A stretch of 64,000 nucleotides of DNA from Ferrovibrio terrae (GCF_007197755.1 NZ_CP041636.1:842001-906000); one strand, 5' to 3'; positions 34,483 to 44,395 are shown, counted from the first letter of the stretch. Notes: generated by a model from the sequence alone, not told the origin. Program-made: numbers and translations.

Positions 34483-35340
34483 TCAGGCGCGGGCAGCGGC
34501 GTGGATCGCCTTGAGCCTTGTGAGCAGCGCACGCGCGCCCGAGAGCGGCAGGCAACTCGGCCCGTCGCATTTCGCCTTGTCGGGCTCGGGATGGAATTCG
34601 AGAAACACGCCATCGGCACCGGCTGCAATGGCGGCAGCCGCGATCACCGACACGCCTTCACGACGACCGCCGGCGGCAACGCCACCGCCCTCTACGGCTT
34701 TGGCACCGGGCAACTGCACGGCATGGGTGGCGTCGATCGTCACCGGCACGCCGAATTTCTGCATCTCCTGGATCGCCAGCATGTCCACGATCAGGTTGTT
34801 GTAGCCAAAGGCCGAGCCGCGTTCGCACAGGATGGTCATGTTGGGCGCGGCCGCCTGCTCGATCTTGTGCAGGATACTTTTGCAGTCGCTGGGGGCGAGG
34901 AACTGTGCCTTCTTCACATGCAGCAGACCCTTGTTCTTCTGCGTGGCCCGCGCGGTGGCCACGATCAGGTCGGTCTGGCGCACCAGGAAGGCCGGAATCT
35001 GCACCAGATCAGCGACTTCAGCCACTGGCTCGGCCTGGAAGGGCTCATGCAGGTCGGTGGCGATCGGCACCTTCAGCTTGTCTTTCACCGTGGCGAGGAT
35101 CTTCAGGCCCTCCGCCATGCCGGGGCCACGGAAGCTGTTGATCGAGGACCGGTTGGCCTTGTCGAAGCTGGCCTTGAACACGAAGGGCAGTTTCAGGTCG
35201 TCGGCGATCTGTTTCAGTTCGGTGGCGGTCTGCAGCGCGAGATCGAGATCCTCGATCACGTTCAGGCCCAGGATGCAGAACAGCGCCTTGCCATCGCCAA
35301 TCGTCAGATTCCAGTTTTGCAGGGTCAGCGCAGCCATCAT
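34483..35340 (-). CDS. kdsA: 3-deoxy-8-phosphooctulonate synthase (KDO-8-P synthase)
   Basis: Condenses phosphoenolpyruvate with arabinose 5-phosphate to make KDO-8-phosphate for the LPS inner core. A 285-residue TIM-barrel enzyme. LPFVFKASFDKANRSSINSF is the PEP-binding block, GLKILATVKDKLKVPIATDL and ERGSAFGYNNLIVDM are conserved, and DATHAVQLPGA contains the active-site His. It shows that the organism makes LPS. The start has two adjacent ATGs; the first is used. Confidence 0.96.
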   Translation of the reverse strand: MMAALTLQNWNLTIGDGKALFCILGLNVIEDLDLALQTATELKQIADDLKLPFVFKASFDKANRSSINSFRGPGMAEGLKILATVKDKLKVPIATDLHEPFQAEPVAEVADLVQIPAFLVRQTDLIVATARATQKNKGLLHVKKAQFLAPSDCKSILHKIEQAAAPNMTILCERGSAFGYNNLIVDMLAIQEMQKFGVPVTIDATHAVQLPGAKAVEGGGVAAGGRREGVSVIAAAAIAAGADGVFLEFHPEPDKAKCDGPSCLPLSGARALLTRLKAIHAAARA

Positions 35341-35409
35341 TGCCTCATCACATCCGTTGCCCGCAATTGTGTCGCAAAATGGCGGATTTGACGAGAGTCG
35401 GCGGACCTT

Positions 35410-36240
35410 TTAATGCGTCGCCAAACCGCGCAGGAGCGCCTCACTGGCCTCGTTTGCCGGCAGGAAGCTTTCGATCCGCAAATCCTGCAGGGTGACATCC
35501 TGTGGCGTGCCGAAGGTGGCGATCATGGTGACAAGATCGAGCACCAGGCCATCCTTCTCCACCGAGAAAGACAGCAAAGGCTTTGGCTCGGCCTCCCAGT
35601 CGACAGAGCGCCACAGCGCATCGACATCGGGGTAGCGGCGCACTTCGCCGAGCACGGCCGCCGCCGCCGAACTGTCCATCGCCTCGCGCTGCAGCCGGTG
35701 CAGCAGGTTGCCGGCCACCTCGCGCCAGTTGCGGATATAGGGCCGCGCGCCTTGCGGATGCAGCGGCAGCTTCATGAAGTTGACCGGTTTCGATGCGTCG
35801 TGGCTGGGGCCAAGAAGGAAAGCGATCATGCGCTGCGCCGCCTGGTTGGCCAACTGCACGGTCCAGCCGGCGTCGACCACGACAGAGGGAAATGGTTCAT
35901 GCTGTTTCAGCAGCAGGTCGAGCGCATGGCGCGCCTCGGCCAGTTGCGGCGCATCCAGCTTGCTTTCGCGATAGGCCGCCGCGAAGCCCGCGGCATGCAG
36001 CAGGCGGTTGCGTTCGCGCAGTGGCATATCCAGCAGTTCCGCCAGATGCAGCACCATCTGGCGGCTTGGCCGCGCACGGCCGGATTCCAGGAAGCTGACA
36101 TGGCGTTGTGACACGCCACCGTTTTCGGCGAGATCGAGCTGGCTCAGGCCCCGGCGGCGGCGCCATTGCCGCATCAGCGTGCCGAAACCGGCGGCCGCTG
36201 TAGCCGGAAATCCTTTCGGGGAGAGGACCGCTTCGCTCAT
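35410..36240 (-). CDS. XRE-family regulator with MmyB-like ligand domain
   Basis: A 276-residue regulator. The N-terminal XRE HTH (residues about 18-75) reads LMRQWRRRRGLSQLDLAENG, then SQRHVSFLESGRARPSRQMV. The C-terminal MmyB-like domain (about 100-270) contains VVVDAGWTVQLANQAAQRM; such domains bind fatty-acid-like ligands in solved examples. It lies downstream of a small membrane-protein gene on the same strand. A dyad at 36797-36813 before that gene is a candidate site. Confidence 0.9.
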   Translation of the reverse strand: MSEAVLSPKGFPATAAAGFGTLMRQWRRRRGLSQLDLAENGGVSQRHVSFLESGRARPSRQMVLHLAELLDMPLRERNRLLHAAGFAAAYRESKLDAPQLAEARHALDLLLKQHEPFPSVVVDAGWTVQLANQAAQRMIAFLLGPSHDASKPVNFMKLPLHPQGARPYIRNWREVAGNLLHRLQREAMDSSAAAAVLGEVRRYPDVDALWRSVDWEAEPKPLLSFSVEKDGLVLDLVTMIATFGTPQDVTLQDLRIESFLPANEASEALLRGLATH

Positions 36241-36309
36241 CTGCGTCTCCGTTTCTCTGGTGTCACTTTGGAGAGAGGCGGGGCGGCCTGTCCAGCCGCC
36301 CCCATCAGA

Positions 36310-36735
36310 TCAGACCGCGAGAGCTGTGCCGGGGCCGCTGCGCAGCAGCCGCAGCTTCCACAACCCGATCAGCGCGGTGTCGAGCGCGACGACAGCGAGC
36401 GCCACCATGCCCCAGGCGCTGAAGCTGGCGGGGAAGGCCGCGACCAGGACGAAAGTCCCGATCACCCAGCCGGCATCGGCGATCGCCGTGATCGCCAGCA
36501 CCGGGCGGTCGAGTGCCGGCCTGACAGACGCCAGCAGCAGCAGGCCGGCATAGGCAACGAGCAGAATGCCGAGTTCCCACAGCAGCGTGGGCGTGGCAAA
36601 GCCCAGCACGGTCTCCTGGCCGGGCAGCAGGAAGCCGGCCAGCCAGGTCGGGGCGATCAGGCCGGGTAGGCCGCAAGCAGCACAGAGCGCAGCATCAATA
36701 CGCAGGATGGTGGCGGAACGGGCGTTGGAGATCAT
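36310..36735 (-). CDS. Four-helix membrane protein of unknown function
   Basis: A 141-residue protein with about four transmembrane helices (around residues 12-35, 48-68, 76-98 and 104-126). I recognise no family with confidence. It lies 69 bp upstream of the MmyB-type regulator on the same strand and may be its target. The start at 36735 (MISNARSA) is preferred over 36804, which would overlap the dyad upstream. Confidence 0.65.
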   Translation of the reverse strand: MISNARSATILRIDAALCAACGLPGLIAPTWLAGFLLPGQETVLGFATPTLLWELGILLVAYAGLLLLASVRPALDRPVLAITAIADAGWVIGTFVLVAAFPASFSAWGMVALAVVALDTALIGLWKLRLLRSGPGTALAV

Positions 36736-36796
36736 GATCAGGCTCCTGTTCAGGGTGTAACTGGAGCGAATATTCAGCCAGATCAGTGGGTTAACA

Positions 36797-36813
36797 ATTA
36801 CCAAGCAGGTAAT
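36797..36813. promoter_or_regulatory. Dyad operator candidate upstream of the membrane-protein gene
   Basis: ATTACC-AAGCA-GGTAAT is a perfect 6-bp inverted repeat with a 5-bp spacer, about 60 bp before the membrane-protein start. The adjacent XRE/MmyB regulator is the likely binder. Confidence 0.45.
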
Positions 36814-36829
36814 AAAGCCGCGCCGAAGC

Positions 36830-36950
36830 TACTGGGATGAATTTTATTTTACATTATAAAAATGCTAATAATAATATTTTATCATTTATTTCAGTGTTAA
36901 TTTATTGACTCTCAATCTGATGCGTTAAATAACTTCATCTACACAAGCTG
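36830..36950. promoter_or_regulatory. AT-rich divergent promoter region before cysG
   Basis: About 120 bp of very AT-rich DNA (runs such as ATAATAATATTTTATC) in an otherwise GC-rich window, between the membrane-protein gene and the cysG operon. A TTGACT box at 36905-36910 is seen, but no well-spaced -10 element. It is probably the promoter region of the sulfate-assimilation operon. Nothing else is recognised. Confidence 0.4.
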
Positions 36951-36976
36951 CTGGCAAAGAGAGAGGCGGCCCCGCC

Positions 36977-38368
36977 ATGCACAGCTTTCCGGGATTTTTG
37001 AACCTGCAGGACCGTCTGGTCCTGGTTGCCGGCGGTGGCGAAAACGCCGCCCGCAAGATTCGACTGTTAGCTAAGGCCGGTGCCCGCATCCGCGTGGTGG
37101 CAAACGAGCTGAACGCTGAAATCTTTTCACTTGTCGCGGAAGGCGTCGCCGAACATCGCGCCGAATTTTCCGCCGACGTACTGGATGGTGCGCGCCTCGT
37201 TATTTCCGCCTATGGCGATGCGCGTGATGAAGCCGTGGCCGAAGCTGCGCAGCAGCGCGGCCTGCTGGTGAATGTGGTGGATCGCGCCGATCTCTCTGAC
37301 TTCACCGTGCCGGCTATCGTGGAACGCGGCGACATCACCATCGGCATTTCTTCCAACGGCACCGCGCCGCTGCTGCTCGGCCGCATCCGGGCGCAGATCG
37401 AAGCGCTGCTGCCGGCGCGTCTGGGCGATGTGGCGGCGCTGGCCGGTGAATTCCGTGGCACGGTCGCGCGCGTGATTGGCGATGCAGCAAACCGCAAACG
37501 CTTCTGGCAGCGCGTCTTTGATGGCCCGGTGGCGGCCAAGGCGCTGGCCGGCGATCGCGCCGGCGCACGCGCAACCCTGATGAGCGAACTCAACAGCCAG
37601 CAGGACGAGGTACCGGGCCATGTCGCGCTGGTCGGCGCCGGTCCAGGCGATCCCGACCTGCTGACCATTGCCGCACAGCGCGCGCTGATGGATGCCGATA
37701 TCGTGCTCTACGATGCACTGGTGTCACCCGAGATCCTGGACCGCGTGCGCCGCGATGCCGAGCGGGTGTCGGTCGGCAAGCGCAAGGGCCGGCACAGCAT
37801 CGGCCAGGATGAAATCAACATTCTCCTTGCAGAGCACGCGACAGCAGGAAAACGCGTCGTGCGGCTCAAGGCCGGCGATCCCTTCATCTTCGGTCGCGGC
37901 GGTGAGGAGATGGATTATCTCAACGCGCGCGGTATCGCCGTTTCTGTCATCCCCGGTATCACGGCGGCGCTGGGCTGCGCGGCCAGCGCCGGTATTCCGC
38001 TGACCCATCGCGAGCTGAGCCATGGCATCAGCCTGGTCAGCGGCCAGTTGAAAGACGGCAGCGAAGACTCATTCGACTGGATCGAGCGTGCGGCGAAAGC
38101 CGAAGAAACCGTCGTCGTCTATATGGGGCTCTCCCAAGCCGCTCATATCCGCGACCGCCTGATCGCCGCCGGCGCGTCTGCCGCGCTGCCGGTCGCACTG
38201 ATCGAGAAGGGCACACGGCCCGATCAGCAGGTCAGCGCCGGTGCACTCAGCACCCTGCCCGCGCTCGCAACACAGCACGGTGGCGGGCCAGTCTTGCTCA
38301 TCATCGGCAAGGTCGCCGCCTATGCCCGGCCGTCCGTTGCCGTCGCCCAGCAGCGACGTATTGCCTGA
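36977..38368 (+). CDS. cysG: Siroheme synthase (trifunctional CysG)
   Basis: Makes siroheme, the cofactor of the sulfite reductase encoded two genes downstream. The protein has 463 residues. The N-terminal part (about 1-205) is the NAD-dependent precorrin-2 dehydrogenase/ferrochelatase, with VAGGGENAARKIRLL and SSNGTAPLLLGRIRAQIE. The C-terminal part is the SAM uroporphyrinogen-III methyltransferase, with VALVGAGPGDPDLLTI, RLKAGDPFIFGRGGEE and the LTHRELSHGISLVSG block. It heads the cysG-DUF2849-cysI-DUF934-cysH operon. Confidence 0.97.
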   Translation: MHSFPGFLNLQDRLVLVAGGGENAARKIRLLAKAGARIRVVANELNAEIFSLVAEGVAEHRAEFSADVLDGARLVISAYGDARDEAVAEAAQQRGLLVNVVDRADLSDFTVPAIVERGDITIGISSNGTAPLLLGRIRAQIEALLPARLGDVAALAGEFRGTVARVIGDAANRKRFWQRVFDGPVAAKALAGDRAGARATLMSELNSQQDEVPGHVALVGAGPGDPDLLTIAAQRALMDADIVLYDALVSPEILDRVRRDAERVSVGKRKGRHSIGQDEINILLAEHATAGKRVVRLKAGDPFIFGRGGEEMDYLNARGIAVSVIPGITAALGCAASAGIPLTHRELSHGISLVSGQLKDGSEDSFDWIERAAKAEETVVVYMGLSQAAHIRDRLIAAGASAALPVALIEKGTRPDQQVSAGALSTLPALATQHGGGPVLLIIGKVAAYARPSVAVAQQRRIA

Positions 38369-38380
38369 GGATTCTTCAGA

Positions 38381-38689
38381 ATGGCCAAAGCCCCCAAACT
38401 CAACAGCCAGCCGCAGGTGGTGACCGCAAATCACCTGCTGAGCGGCGATGTGGTCTACCTGACAAAGGCAGCCACCTGGTCGCGCCGCATTCATGACGCC
38501 GCCGTGGTTGCCAATGTCGACGCCGGTGCCGCCCTGCTGGCCGAAGCCGAGGCGCAGGCGAAGCAGAATATCGTCGTCGCGCCGTATCTGATTCCGGTGG
38601 ATGCCAGCGTGACGCCGCCCAAGCCAATCCAGTATCGCGAGATTCTTCGCGCCGAAGGACCCAGCACAGAAACCAGGCCAGCAGCCTGA
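38381..38689 (+). CDS. DUF2849 protein
   Basis: A 102-residue protein of the DUF2849 family, which occurs almost only between cysG and cysI in alphaproteobacteria. NHLLSGDVVYLTKAATWSRRI and the C-terminal VVAPYLIPVD are the family landmarks. It may help sulfite reductase assembly or electron delivery, judged only from synteny. It lies 12 bp after cysG and 13 bp before cysI. Confidence 0.88.
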   Translation: MAKAPKLNSQPQVVTANHLLSGDVVYLTKAATWSRRIHDAAVVANVDAGAALLAEAEAQAKQNIVVAPYLIPVDASVTPPKPIQYREILRAEGPSTETRPAA

Positions 38690-38702
38690 GCAGGAATGCC
38701 CC

Positions 38703-40361
38703 ATGTACCAGTATGACGAAATTGACCAGACCATGGTGGACGAGCGCGTCGCGCAGTTCCGCGACCAGGTCGCCCGCCGCCTGACCGGCGAGATCAGCGA
38801 AGACGAATTCAAGCCGCTGCGCCTGCAGAACGGCCTGTATCTGCAGCTGCATGCCTACATGCTGCGCATCGCCATCCCCTATGGCACGCTGTCGTCGCGC
38901 CAGTTGCGCGGCCTGGCGCAGATCGGCTGCACATACGACCGCGCCTGGGGCCATTTCACCACGCGGCAGAACCTGCAATACAACTGGATCAAGCTGGAAG
39001 ACACGGCTGATGCCTTGGCTGACCTGGCTAAAATCCAGATGCATGCGATCCAGACCAGCGGCAACTGCATCCGCAATACCACCACCGACCAGTTCGCCGG
39101 CGCCGCCCATGACGAGATCGAGGATCCGCGCGTCTGGTGCGAGATCATCCGCCAATGGTCGACCTTCCATCCGGAATTCAGCTTCCTGCCGCGCAAGTTC
39201 AAGATCGCCGTCACCGGCTCGCCGAATGACCGCGCCGCCGTGCGCGTGCACGATATCGGCCTGCGCATGCACAAAAACGACGCCGGCGAGATCGGCTTCG
39301 AGGTGATCGTGGGCGGTGGACTGGGCCGTACGCCCTTCATCGGCAAGACCATCCGCGACTTCCTGCCCAAGCAGGACCTGCTGAGCTATCTAGAAGCCAT
39401 CCTGCGCGTCTACAACCAGTTCGGCCGGCGCGACAACCTCTACAAGGCGCGCATCAAGATTCTGGTGCATGAGATCGGCATCGAAACGATGCGCGAGAAG
39501 GTTGAAGCCGAATTCGCCGCCAGCAAGGACGGCGCCCTGAAGCTGCCGCAGGAAGCCATCGCACAGATCGCGGCGCAGTTCGCCCCGCCGGCCTTCGAAA
39601 ATCTGTCAGGCATTTCGGCCGACTATGCCAATGCCTTCCGCACCGACTTCGAGTTCGGCCTGTGGGCACGCCGCAACACCTTCAAGCACAAGCAACCTGG
39701 CTACAGCATCGTCACCATTTCGCTGAAGAAGGAAGGCGCGCCTCCGGGCGACGCCTCGGCCGAGCAGATGAATGCCGTGGCCGATATCGCCGACCGCTAT
39801 TCCTTTGGCGAAATCCGCGTGACGCATGAGCAGAACCTGGTTCTGGCGCATGTGAAGCAGGCTGACCTGCCGGCGGTGTTCAAGGCGCTGAAGGCCTATG
39901 ACCTTGCCACGCCGAATATCGGCCTGGCCTCCGACATCATCGCCTGCCCGGGCCTGGATTACTGCGCGCTGGCCAATGCCCGCTCGATCCCGATCGCGCA
40001 GCAGATCGCACTGCGCTTCAGGAACTGGGAGCGCGCGCACGATATCGGCGAACTGAAGATCAAGATTTCCGGCTGCATCAATGCCTGCGGGCATCACCAT
40101 GTCGGCCATATCGGCATTCTCGGCGTCGACAAGGCCGGCGAGGAATTCTATCAGATCACGCTGGGCGGCGCGGCCGACGAGCAGGCCGCCATCGGCGACC
40201 TGATTGGCCCGTCGCTGAACACCCAGGATGCGGTGGACGCCATCGACACGCTGGTTGAAACCTATCTGCGCCTGCGTAAATCCAGTGACGAGCGTTTCCT
40301 AGATACCTATCGTCGCGTGGGCCTCGCCCCGTTCAAGGAGGCCGTCTATGTCTCTGCTTAA
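38703..40361 (+). CDS. cysI: Siroheme [4Fe-4S] sulfite reductase (nitrite/sulfite reductase family)
   Basis: Reduces sulfite to sulfide for cysteine synthesis. It is 552 residues with the two-fold symmetric layout of the family. HFTTRQNLQYNWIKLED near residue 80 binds siroheme-side residues. The four cluster cysteines are in CPGLDYCALA near residue 417 and SGCINACGHHHVGHIG near residue 455. A sulfite role is favoured over nitrite because the whole operon is sulfur assimilation. The electron donor is not encoded here. It overlaps the DUF934 gene by 14 bp. Confidence 0.93.
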   Translation: MYQYDEIDQTMVDERVAQFRDQVARRLTGEISEDEFKPLRLQNGLYLQLHAYMLRIAIPYGTLSSRQLRGLAQIGCTYDRAWGHFTTRQNLQYNWIKLEDTADALADLAKIQMHAIQTSGNCIRNTTTDQFAGAAHDEIEDPRVWCEIIRQWSTFHPEFSFLPRKFKIAVTGSPNDRAAVRVHDIGLRMHKNDAGEIGFEVIVGGGLGRTPFIGKTIRDFLPKQDLLSYLEAILRVYNQFGRRDNLYKARIKILVHEIGIETMREKVEAEFAASKDGALKLPQEAIAQIAAQFAPPAFENLSGISADYANAFRTDFEFGLWARRNTFKHKQPGYSIVTISLKKEGAPPGDASAEQMNAVADIADRYSFGEIRVTHEQNLVLAHVKQADLPAVFKALKAYDLATPNIGLASDIIACPGLDYCALANARSIPIAQQIALRFRNWERAHDIGELKIKISGCINACGHHHVGHIGILGVDKAGEEFYQITLGGAADEQAAIGDLIGPSLNTQDAVDAIDTLVETYLRLRKSSDERFLDTYRRVGLAPFKEAVYVSA

Positions 40362-40896
40362 GATTGGGCCGTTGCTTAAAGATGGCCGCCTTGTCGGCGA
40401 AGACGCCTTCCAGCCAGTGGCGGATGACGCCGCCCTGCCCGCCAGCGGCGCGGTGCTGGTGACCTATGCGCGCTGGCAGGCCGAGAAGGATCAGCTGTCG
40501 GGCCGCAATGCGCCGCTCGGCATCGTGCTGCCGAACACTCTCGATGTGCTGGACTTCGGTGCCGAGGCCGAGCGTTTCGACCTGATCGTATTGAACTTCC
40601 CGAAATTCAGCGACGGCCGCGCCTACAGCCAGGCCCGCCTGCTGCGTGAACGTTTCGGCTATCGGGGCGAACTGCGCGCCACCGGCCATGTGCTGCAGGA
40701 CCAGCTGTGGCATATGCAGCGCAGCGGTTTCGATGCCTTCGAGATCCCGCGTGAAGATGCCGCCGAGGCTTTCGCCAAGGCGGTCAAAAGCTTCAGCAAT
40801 GTGTATCAGCCGACCGGCGATGGCCGCGTCAGCGCGCTGAAGCAGCGCCTGGCAGCCTATAATACTAAGAATGGCCGCAAGGAGGCCGCCGAATGA
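40348..40896 (+). CDS. DUF934 protein of the cysteine operon
   Basis: A 182-residue protein of the DUF934 family, typically placed between sulfite reductase and CysH. LDFGAEAERFDLIVLNFPKF, GRAYSQARLLRERFGYRGEL and ATGHVLQDQLWHMQRSGFDAF are the conserved blocks. No activity is established; an accessory role to sulfite reductase is inferred from synteny. It overlaps cysI by 14 bp and cysH by ATGA. Confidence 0.9.
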   Translation: MSLLKIGPLLKDGRLVGEDAFQPVADDAALPASGAVLVTYARWQAEKDQLSGRNAPLGIVLPNTLDVLDFGAEAERFDLIVLNFPKFSDGRAYSQARLLRERFGYRGELRATGHVLQDQLWHMQRSGFDAFEIPREDAAEAFAKAVKSFSNVYQPTGDGRVSALKQRLAAYNTKNGRKEAAE

Positions 40897-41621
40897 GCGC
40901 ACTCGCTTTTGCCGGCGTCGACCTCGACGACTATGCCGCCTCGCTGAATGCGCAGATGCAGGGCCGCTCGGCCGAAGACGTGCTGAACATCGCGATTCGT
41001 GACCTCTTCCCCGGCCAGATCGCACTGGTGTCTTCCTTTGGTGCCGAATCCGCTGTGCTGCTGCATCTGGCGGCGCAGACCGACAAGGCGACGCCGGTGC
41101 TGTTCCTCGATACCGGCAAGCTGTTCGAGCAGACGCTGACATACCGCGACGCACTGATCGAGCGGCTGGGCCTGAGCGATGTGCGCGTGCTGACGCCCGA
41201 CCAGACGCAGACGGCCCAGCAGGATGAGGCCGGCACGCTGTGGTTCAGGGATGCCGAGGCCTGCTGCAACATCCGCAAGGTTCAGCCGCTGCAGCGCGCG
41301 CTCAAGCCGTTTGCCGCCTGGATCAATGGCCGCAAGCGCTACCAGGCCGGTACCCGCCGCGACATCGCGCTGGTGGAAGCCGAGGGCGCAAGGCTGAAAT
41401 TCAATCCGCTGGCCGGCTGGTCGGCCGCCGAGATCGAAGCCTATTTCGCGCGCCACGACCTGCCCCGCCATCCACTGGTGGCGGAAGGCTATCTCTCGAT
41501 CGGTTGCGCCACCTGCACGCATCCGGTGGCCGCCGGCCAGGATGCCCGTTCGGGCCGCTGGCAGGGCCGCGAAAAGACCGAATGCGGCATCCATCTGCCA
41601 ATTCCGGTGGGGAATCCCTGA
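40893..41621 (+). CDS. cysH: Assimilatory APS reductase (CysH family)
   Basis: A 242-residue reductase that makes sulfite. LVSSFGAESAVLLHLAAQ is the nucleotide-binding start. The two Cys pairs CC (in EACCNIRKVQPL) and CATC (in SIGCATCTHPV) are the [4Fe-4S] ligands that mark APS reductases rather than PAPS reductases. The C-terminal ECGIHLP motif carries the catalytic cysteine. The preferred substrate is therefore APS. It ends the five-gene run and is followed by cysD after about 50 bp. Confidence 0.94.
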   Translation: MSALAFAGVDLDDYAASLNAQMQGRSAEDVLNIAIRDLFPGQIALVSSFGAESAVLLHLAAQTDKATPVLFLDTGKLFEQTLTYRDALIERLGLSDVRVLTPDQTQTAQQDEAGTLWFRDAEACCNIRKVQPLQRALKPFAAWINGRKRYQAGTRRDIALVEAEGARLKFNPLAGWSAAEIEAYFARHDLPRHPLVAEGYLSIGCATCTHPVAAGQDARSGRWQGREKTECGIHLPIPVGNP

Positions 41622-41672
41622 ACTTTATTAATACTTTCAATCTAAAAGTACCGGCGTAGAGTGTATTTAGCC

Positions 41673-42473
41673 ATGCATGACGATCTCGATTCCCTGGAAG
41701 CCCAGAGCATTTACATCCTTCGCGAGGCCTACAGCCGCATCAAGCCGATGGCGATGCTGTGGTCGCTCGGCAAGGATTCGAATGTGATGATCTGGCTGGC
41801 CAAGAAGGCCTTCCTCGGCAAGGTGCCGTTCCCGGTGGCGCATCTGGATACCGGGCTGGAATTCCCGGAAACCTATGCCTTCCGCGACCGCTATGCGACC
41901 GAGTGGGCACTCGAGCTGATCAAGGATGCCTGCCCGCCGCTGGAGGCGACCGATCCGACGCTGCCGCACAATTCCCGCGTCGCGGCGCGCAAGACGCTCG
42001 GCCTGAAAGCAGCCATCGCCAAATACCAGTGGAAAGGCGTGATCGCCGGCATCCGCCGCGACGAACAGGCGACGCGGGCCAAGGAACGCGTGTTCAGCCC
42101 GCGCGACGACGCCGGCGCCTGGGACTTCCGCGACCAGCCGCCTGAACTCTGGGATCATTTCGCCGCCGACCTGCCCGATGGCGTGCATATGCGTGTCCAT
42201 CCGCTGCTGCACTGGACCGAACTGGATATCTGGCGCTACATCAAGCGCGAAGCCATCCCGGTGGTGCCGCTGTATTTCGCCAATGCAGAGAACAAGCGCT
42301 TTCGCTCGCTGGGCGAGATCGGCATTACCTTTCCGATCAGCAGCCCGGCGCGCAACATCGACGAGATCATCGCCGAACTGGCCGTGACGCGCGAACCCGA
42401 ACGCGCCGGCCGCGCCATGGACCATGACAGCGAGGATGCTTTCGAGCGCCTGCGCGTCGCCGGCTATATGTGA
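41673..42473 (+). CDS. cysD: Sulfate adenylyltransferase subunit 2
   Basis: Makes APS from ATP and sulfate in complex with CysN. A 266-residue PP-loop ATPase: [20 protein letters not shown] near residue 27 is the SGGKDS-type loop, and [28 protein letters not shown] near residue 115 is the conserved basic block. ATG 41673 is preferred; GTG 41661 in frame is possible. The 50-bp AT-rich gap after cysH might hold an internal promoter. Its TGA overlaps a possible GTG start of cysNC. Confidence 0.96.
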   Translation: MHDDLDSLEAQSIYILREAYSRIKPMAMLWSLGKDSNVMIWLAKKAFLGKVPFPVAHLDTGLEFPETYAFRDRYATEWALELIKDACPPLEATDPTLPHNSRVAARKTLGLKAAIAKYQWKGVIAGIRRDEQATRAKERVFSPRDDAGAWDFRDQPPELWDHFAADLPDGVHMRVHPLLHWTELDIWRYIKREAIPVVPLYFANAENKRFRSLGEIGITFPISSPARNIDEIIAELAVTREPERAGRAMDHDSEDAFERLRVAGYM

Positions 42474-42481
42474 GTTCGCAG

Positions 42482-44395
42482 ATGTCCGCTGTTCCGCTTC
42501 CCATCCAGTCCGCCGACCAGCAACGCGCCAGCCTGCAGCAGGGTCGTGCCTTTCCCATCGTCATTGTCGGCCATGTCGATCACGGCAAATCCACTCTGGT
42601 CGGCCGCCTGCTGCATGACACCGACAGCCTGCCAACCGGAAAGCTGGAGCAGCTGAAAGCTGTCTCCGAGAAGCGCGGCCTGGAATTCGAGTGGTCATTC
42701 CTGCTCGATGCGCTGCAGGTCGAACGCGACCAAGGCATCACGGTCGACACCACGCAGATCTGGTTCACCACGCAGCAGCGCCGCTATGTGATCATCGACG
42801 CGCCGGGGCATAAGGAATTTCTGAAAAACATGGTGACCGGTGCGGCACAGGCCGATGCCGCGATCCTCGTGGTGGATGCGGCGCAGGGCCTGGCCGAACA
42901 GACCCGCCGCCATGCCTATCTGCTGCATCTGCTCGGCATCCGCCAGGTCGCTGTCGCCGTAAATAAGATCGACCTGATCGGCAACGATGCCGCCAGGTTC
43001 AGGGCCGTGGCCGAGTCCGTGCGCAACTATCTGGTCGGCATCGGCATCGAACCCCAGGCCATCGTGCCGCTGTCGGCGCGCGAGGGCGACAATATCGCCA
43101 GCCGCAGCGTGAATACGTCATGGTACCAGGGTCCGACGCTGATTGGCGCGCTGGATGCCTTCACCCCGCGCGCGCTGCCGGTCGAACAGCCGCTGCGCCT
43201 GCCGGTGCAGGACCTGTATCGCTATGGCGACAAGCGCATTGTCGTGGGCCGCATCGAAAGCGGCCGGCTGAAAGCCGGCGACCGTATCCGCTTCGCGCCG
43301 CTGGGCCGCGAGGCGACGGTGGCGACGCTGGAAAACTGGAGCGGTCCGGATCGTCCGCTGCCGGCACTGACCGAAGCCAGGGCCGGCGACAGTGTGGCCT
43401 TTACCCTGGATGAGGATGTCTTCGTCGAACGCGGCGCGCTGGGCTCCTCGCCCGAGCACCGTCCGATCGATGCCAACCGCTTCACCGTGCGGTTGTTCTG
43501 GCTCGACAAGCAGCCATTGCGCAAGGGCGACCGCCTGACCATGAAGGTCGGCACCGCCGAACGCGAGGCGCAGGTGGAATCGATCGTCGAATCACTCGAT
43601 GTCGAGACGCTGGATGCAGCCACCGCGCAGCAGATCGAACGCAACGGCGTGGCCCGCGTGGTGCTGCGCGTGCGCCCGCCGATGGCGATTGACCTGTACG
43701 AGACCCTGCCGCGCACCGGCCGTGGCGTGCTGATCCGCGGCCCGCAGATTGTGGCTGGCCTGGTGATCGAATCCGCCGCCACCCGCGTCAGCACCGATAT
43801 CACCGCAGTCGACTCATCTGTGACGGTGCAGGAACGCATCGAGATGAACGGCCATCGTGGCGGCGTGATCTGGATGACCGGCCTGTCCGGCGCCGGCAAG
43901 TCGACGATTGCGATGGCGACGCAGCGCCTGCTGTTCTCGCGTGGCCGCCATGTCGCCGTGCTGGACGGCGACAACCTGCGCCATGGCCTGAACCGCGACC
44001 TGGGGTTCACCGATACCGACCGGCTGGAAAACCTGCGCCGGCTGGCCGAAGTGGCCAAACTGATGGCGGTGAACGGCTCGCTGGTGCTGGTGTCGGCGAT
44101 TTCGCCGCTGCAGAAGTATCGCGACATGGCGCGCGAGATTGTCGGCGAGGATTTCCGCGAAATCTATGTCAGCGCCGATATTGCCCTGTGCGAAGCGCGC
44201 GACCCGAAGGGACTGTACCGCAAGGCACGCACCGGCGAGATCAAGAATTTCACCGGCATCTCGGCGCCCTATGAAGCGCCGCAGAATGCCGATCTGGTGC
44301 TGGATACCGCCAAACCGCTGGAGTTCGCCGTCACCACGCTGACGGAATATATCGAGAGCATCTTCGGCGAACTGCCCTGGCACCCGGATATCTGA
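42482..44395 (+). CDS. cysNC: Bifunctional sulfate adenylyltransferase subunit 1 / APS kinase
   Basis: A 637-residue fusion. The N-terminal CysN GTPase has the G1 loop [14 protein letters not shown] near residue 25, [16 protein letters not shown] (G3), and AVNKIDLIG (G4), then beta-barrel domains to about residue 450. The C-terminal CysC kinase has the P-loop [13 protein letters not shown] near residue 465 and [15 protein letters not shown]. Both active sites look intact, so the protein can activate sulfate and phosphorylate APS. GTG 42470 is an alternative start overlapping the cysD stop. Confidence 0.96.
   Translation: MSAVPLPIQSADQQRASLQQGRAFPIVIVGHVDHGKSTLVGRLLHDTDSLPTGKLEQLKAVSEKRGLEFEWSFLLDALQVERDQGITVDTTQIWFTTQQRRYVIIDAPGHKEFLKNMVTGAAQADAAILVVDAAQGLAEQTRRHAYLLHLLGIRQVAVAVNKIDLIGNDAARFRAVAESVRNYLVGIGIEPQAIVPLSAREGDNIASRSVNTSWYQGPTLIGALDAFTPRALPVEQPLRLPVQDLYRYGDKRIVVGRIESGRLKAGDRIRFAPLGREATVATLENWSGPDRPLPALTEARAGDSVAFTLDEDVFVERGALGSSPEHRPIDANRFTVRLFWLDKQPLRKGDRLTMKVGTAEREAQVESIVESLDVETLDAATAQQIERNGVARVVLRVRPPMAIDLYETLPRTGRGVLIRGPQIVAGLVIESAATRVSTDITAVDSSVTVQERIEMNGHRGGVIWMTGLSGAGKSTIAMATQRLLFSRGRHVAVLDGDNLRHGLNRDLGFTDTDRLENLRRLAEVAKLMAVNGSLVLVSAISPLQKYRDMAREIVGEDFREIYVSADIALCEARDPKGLYRKARTGEIKNFTGISAPYEAPQNADLVLDTAKPLEFAVTTLTEYIESIFGELPWHPDI

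Noticed and set aside
38703-40361. Assimilatory nitrite reductase
   Set aside because: The fold fits, but cysG, DUF2849, DUF934, cysH and cysDN on both sides make sulfite the likely substrate, and no nitrate genes are present.
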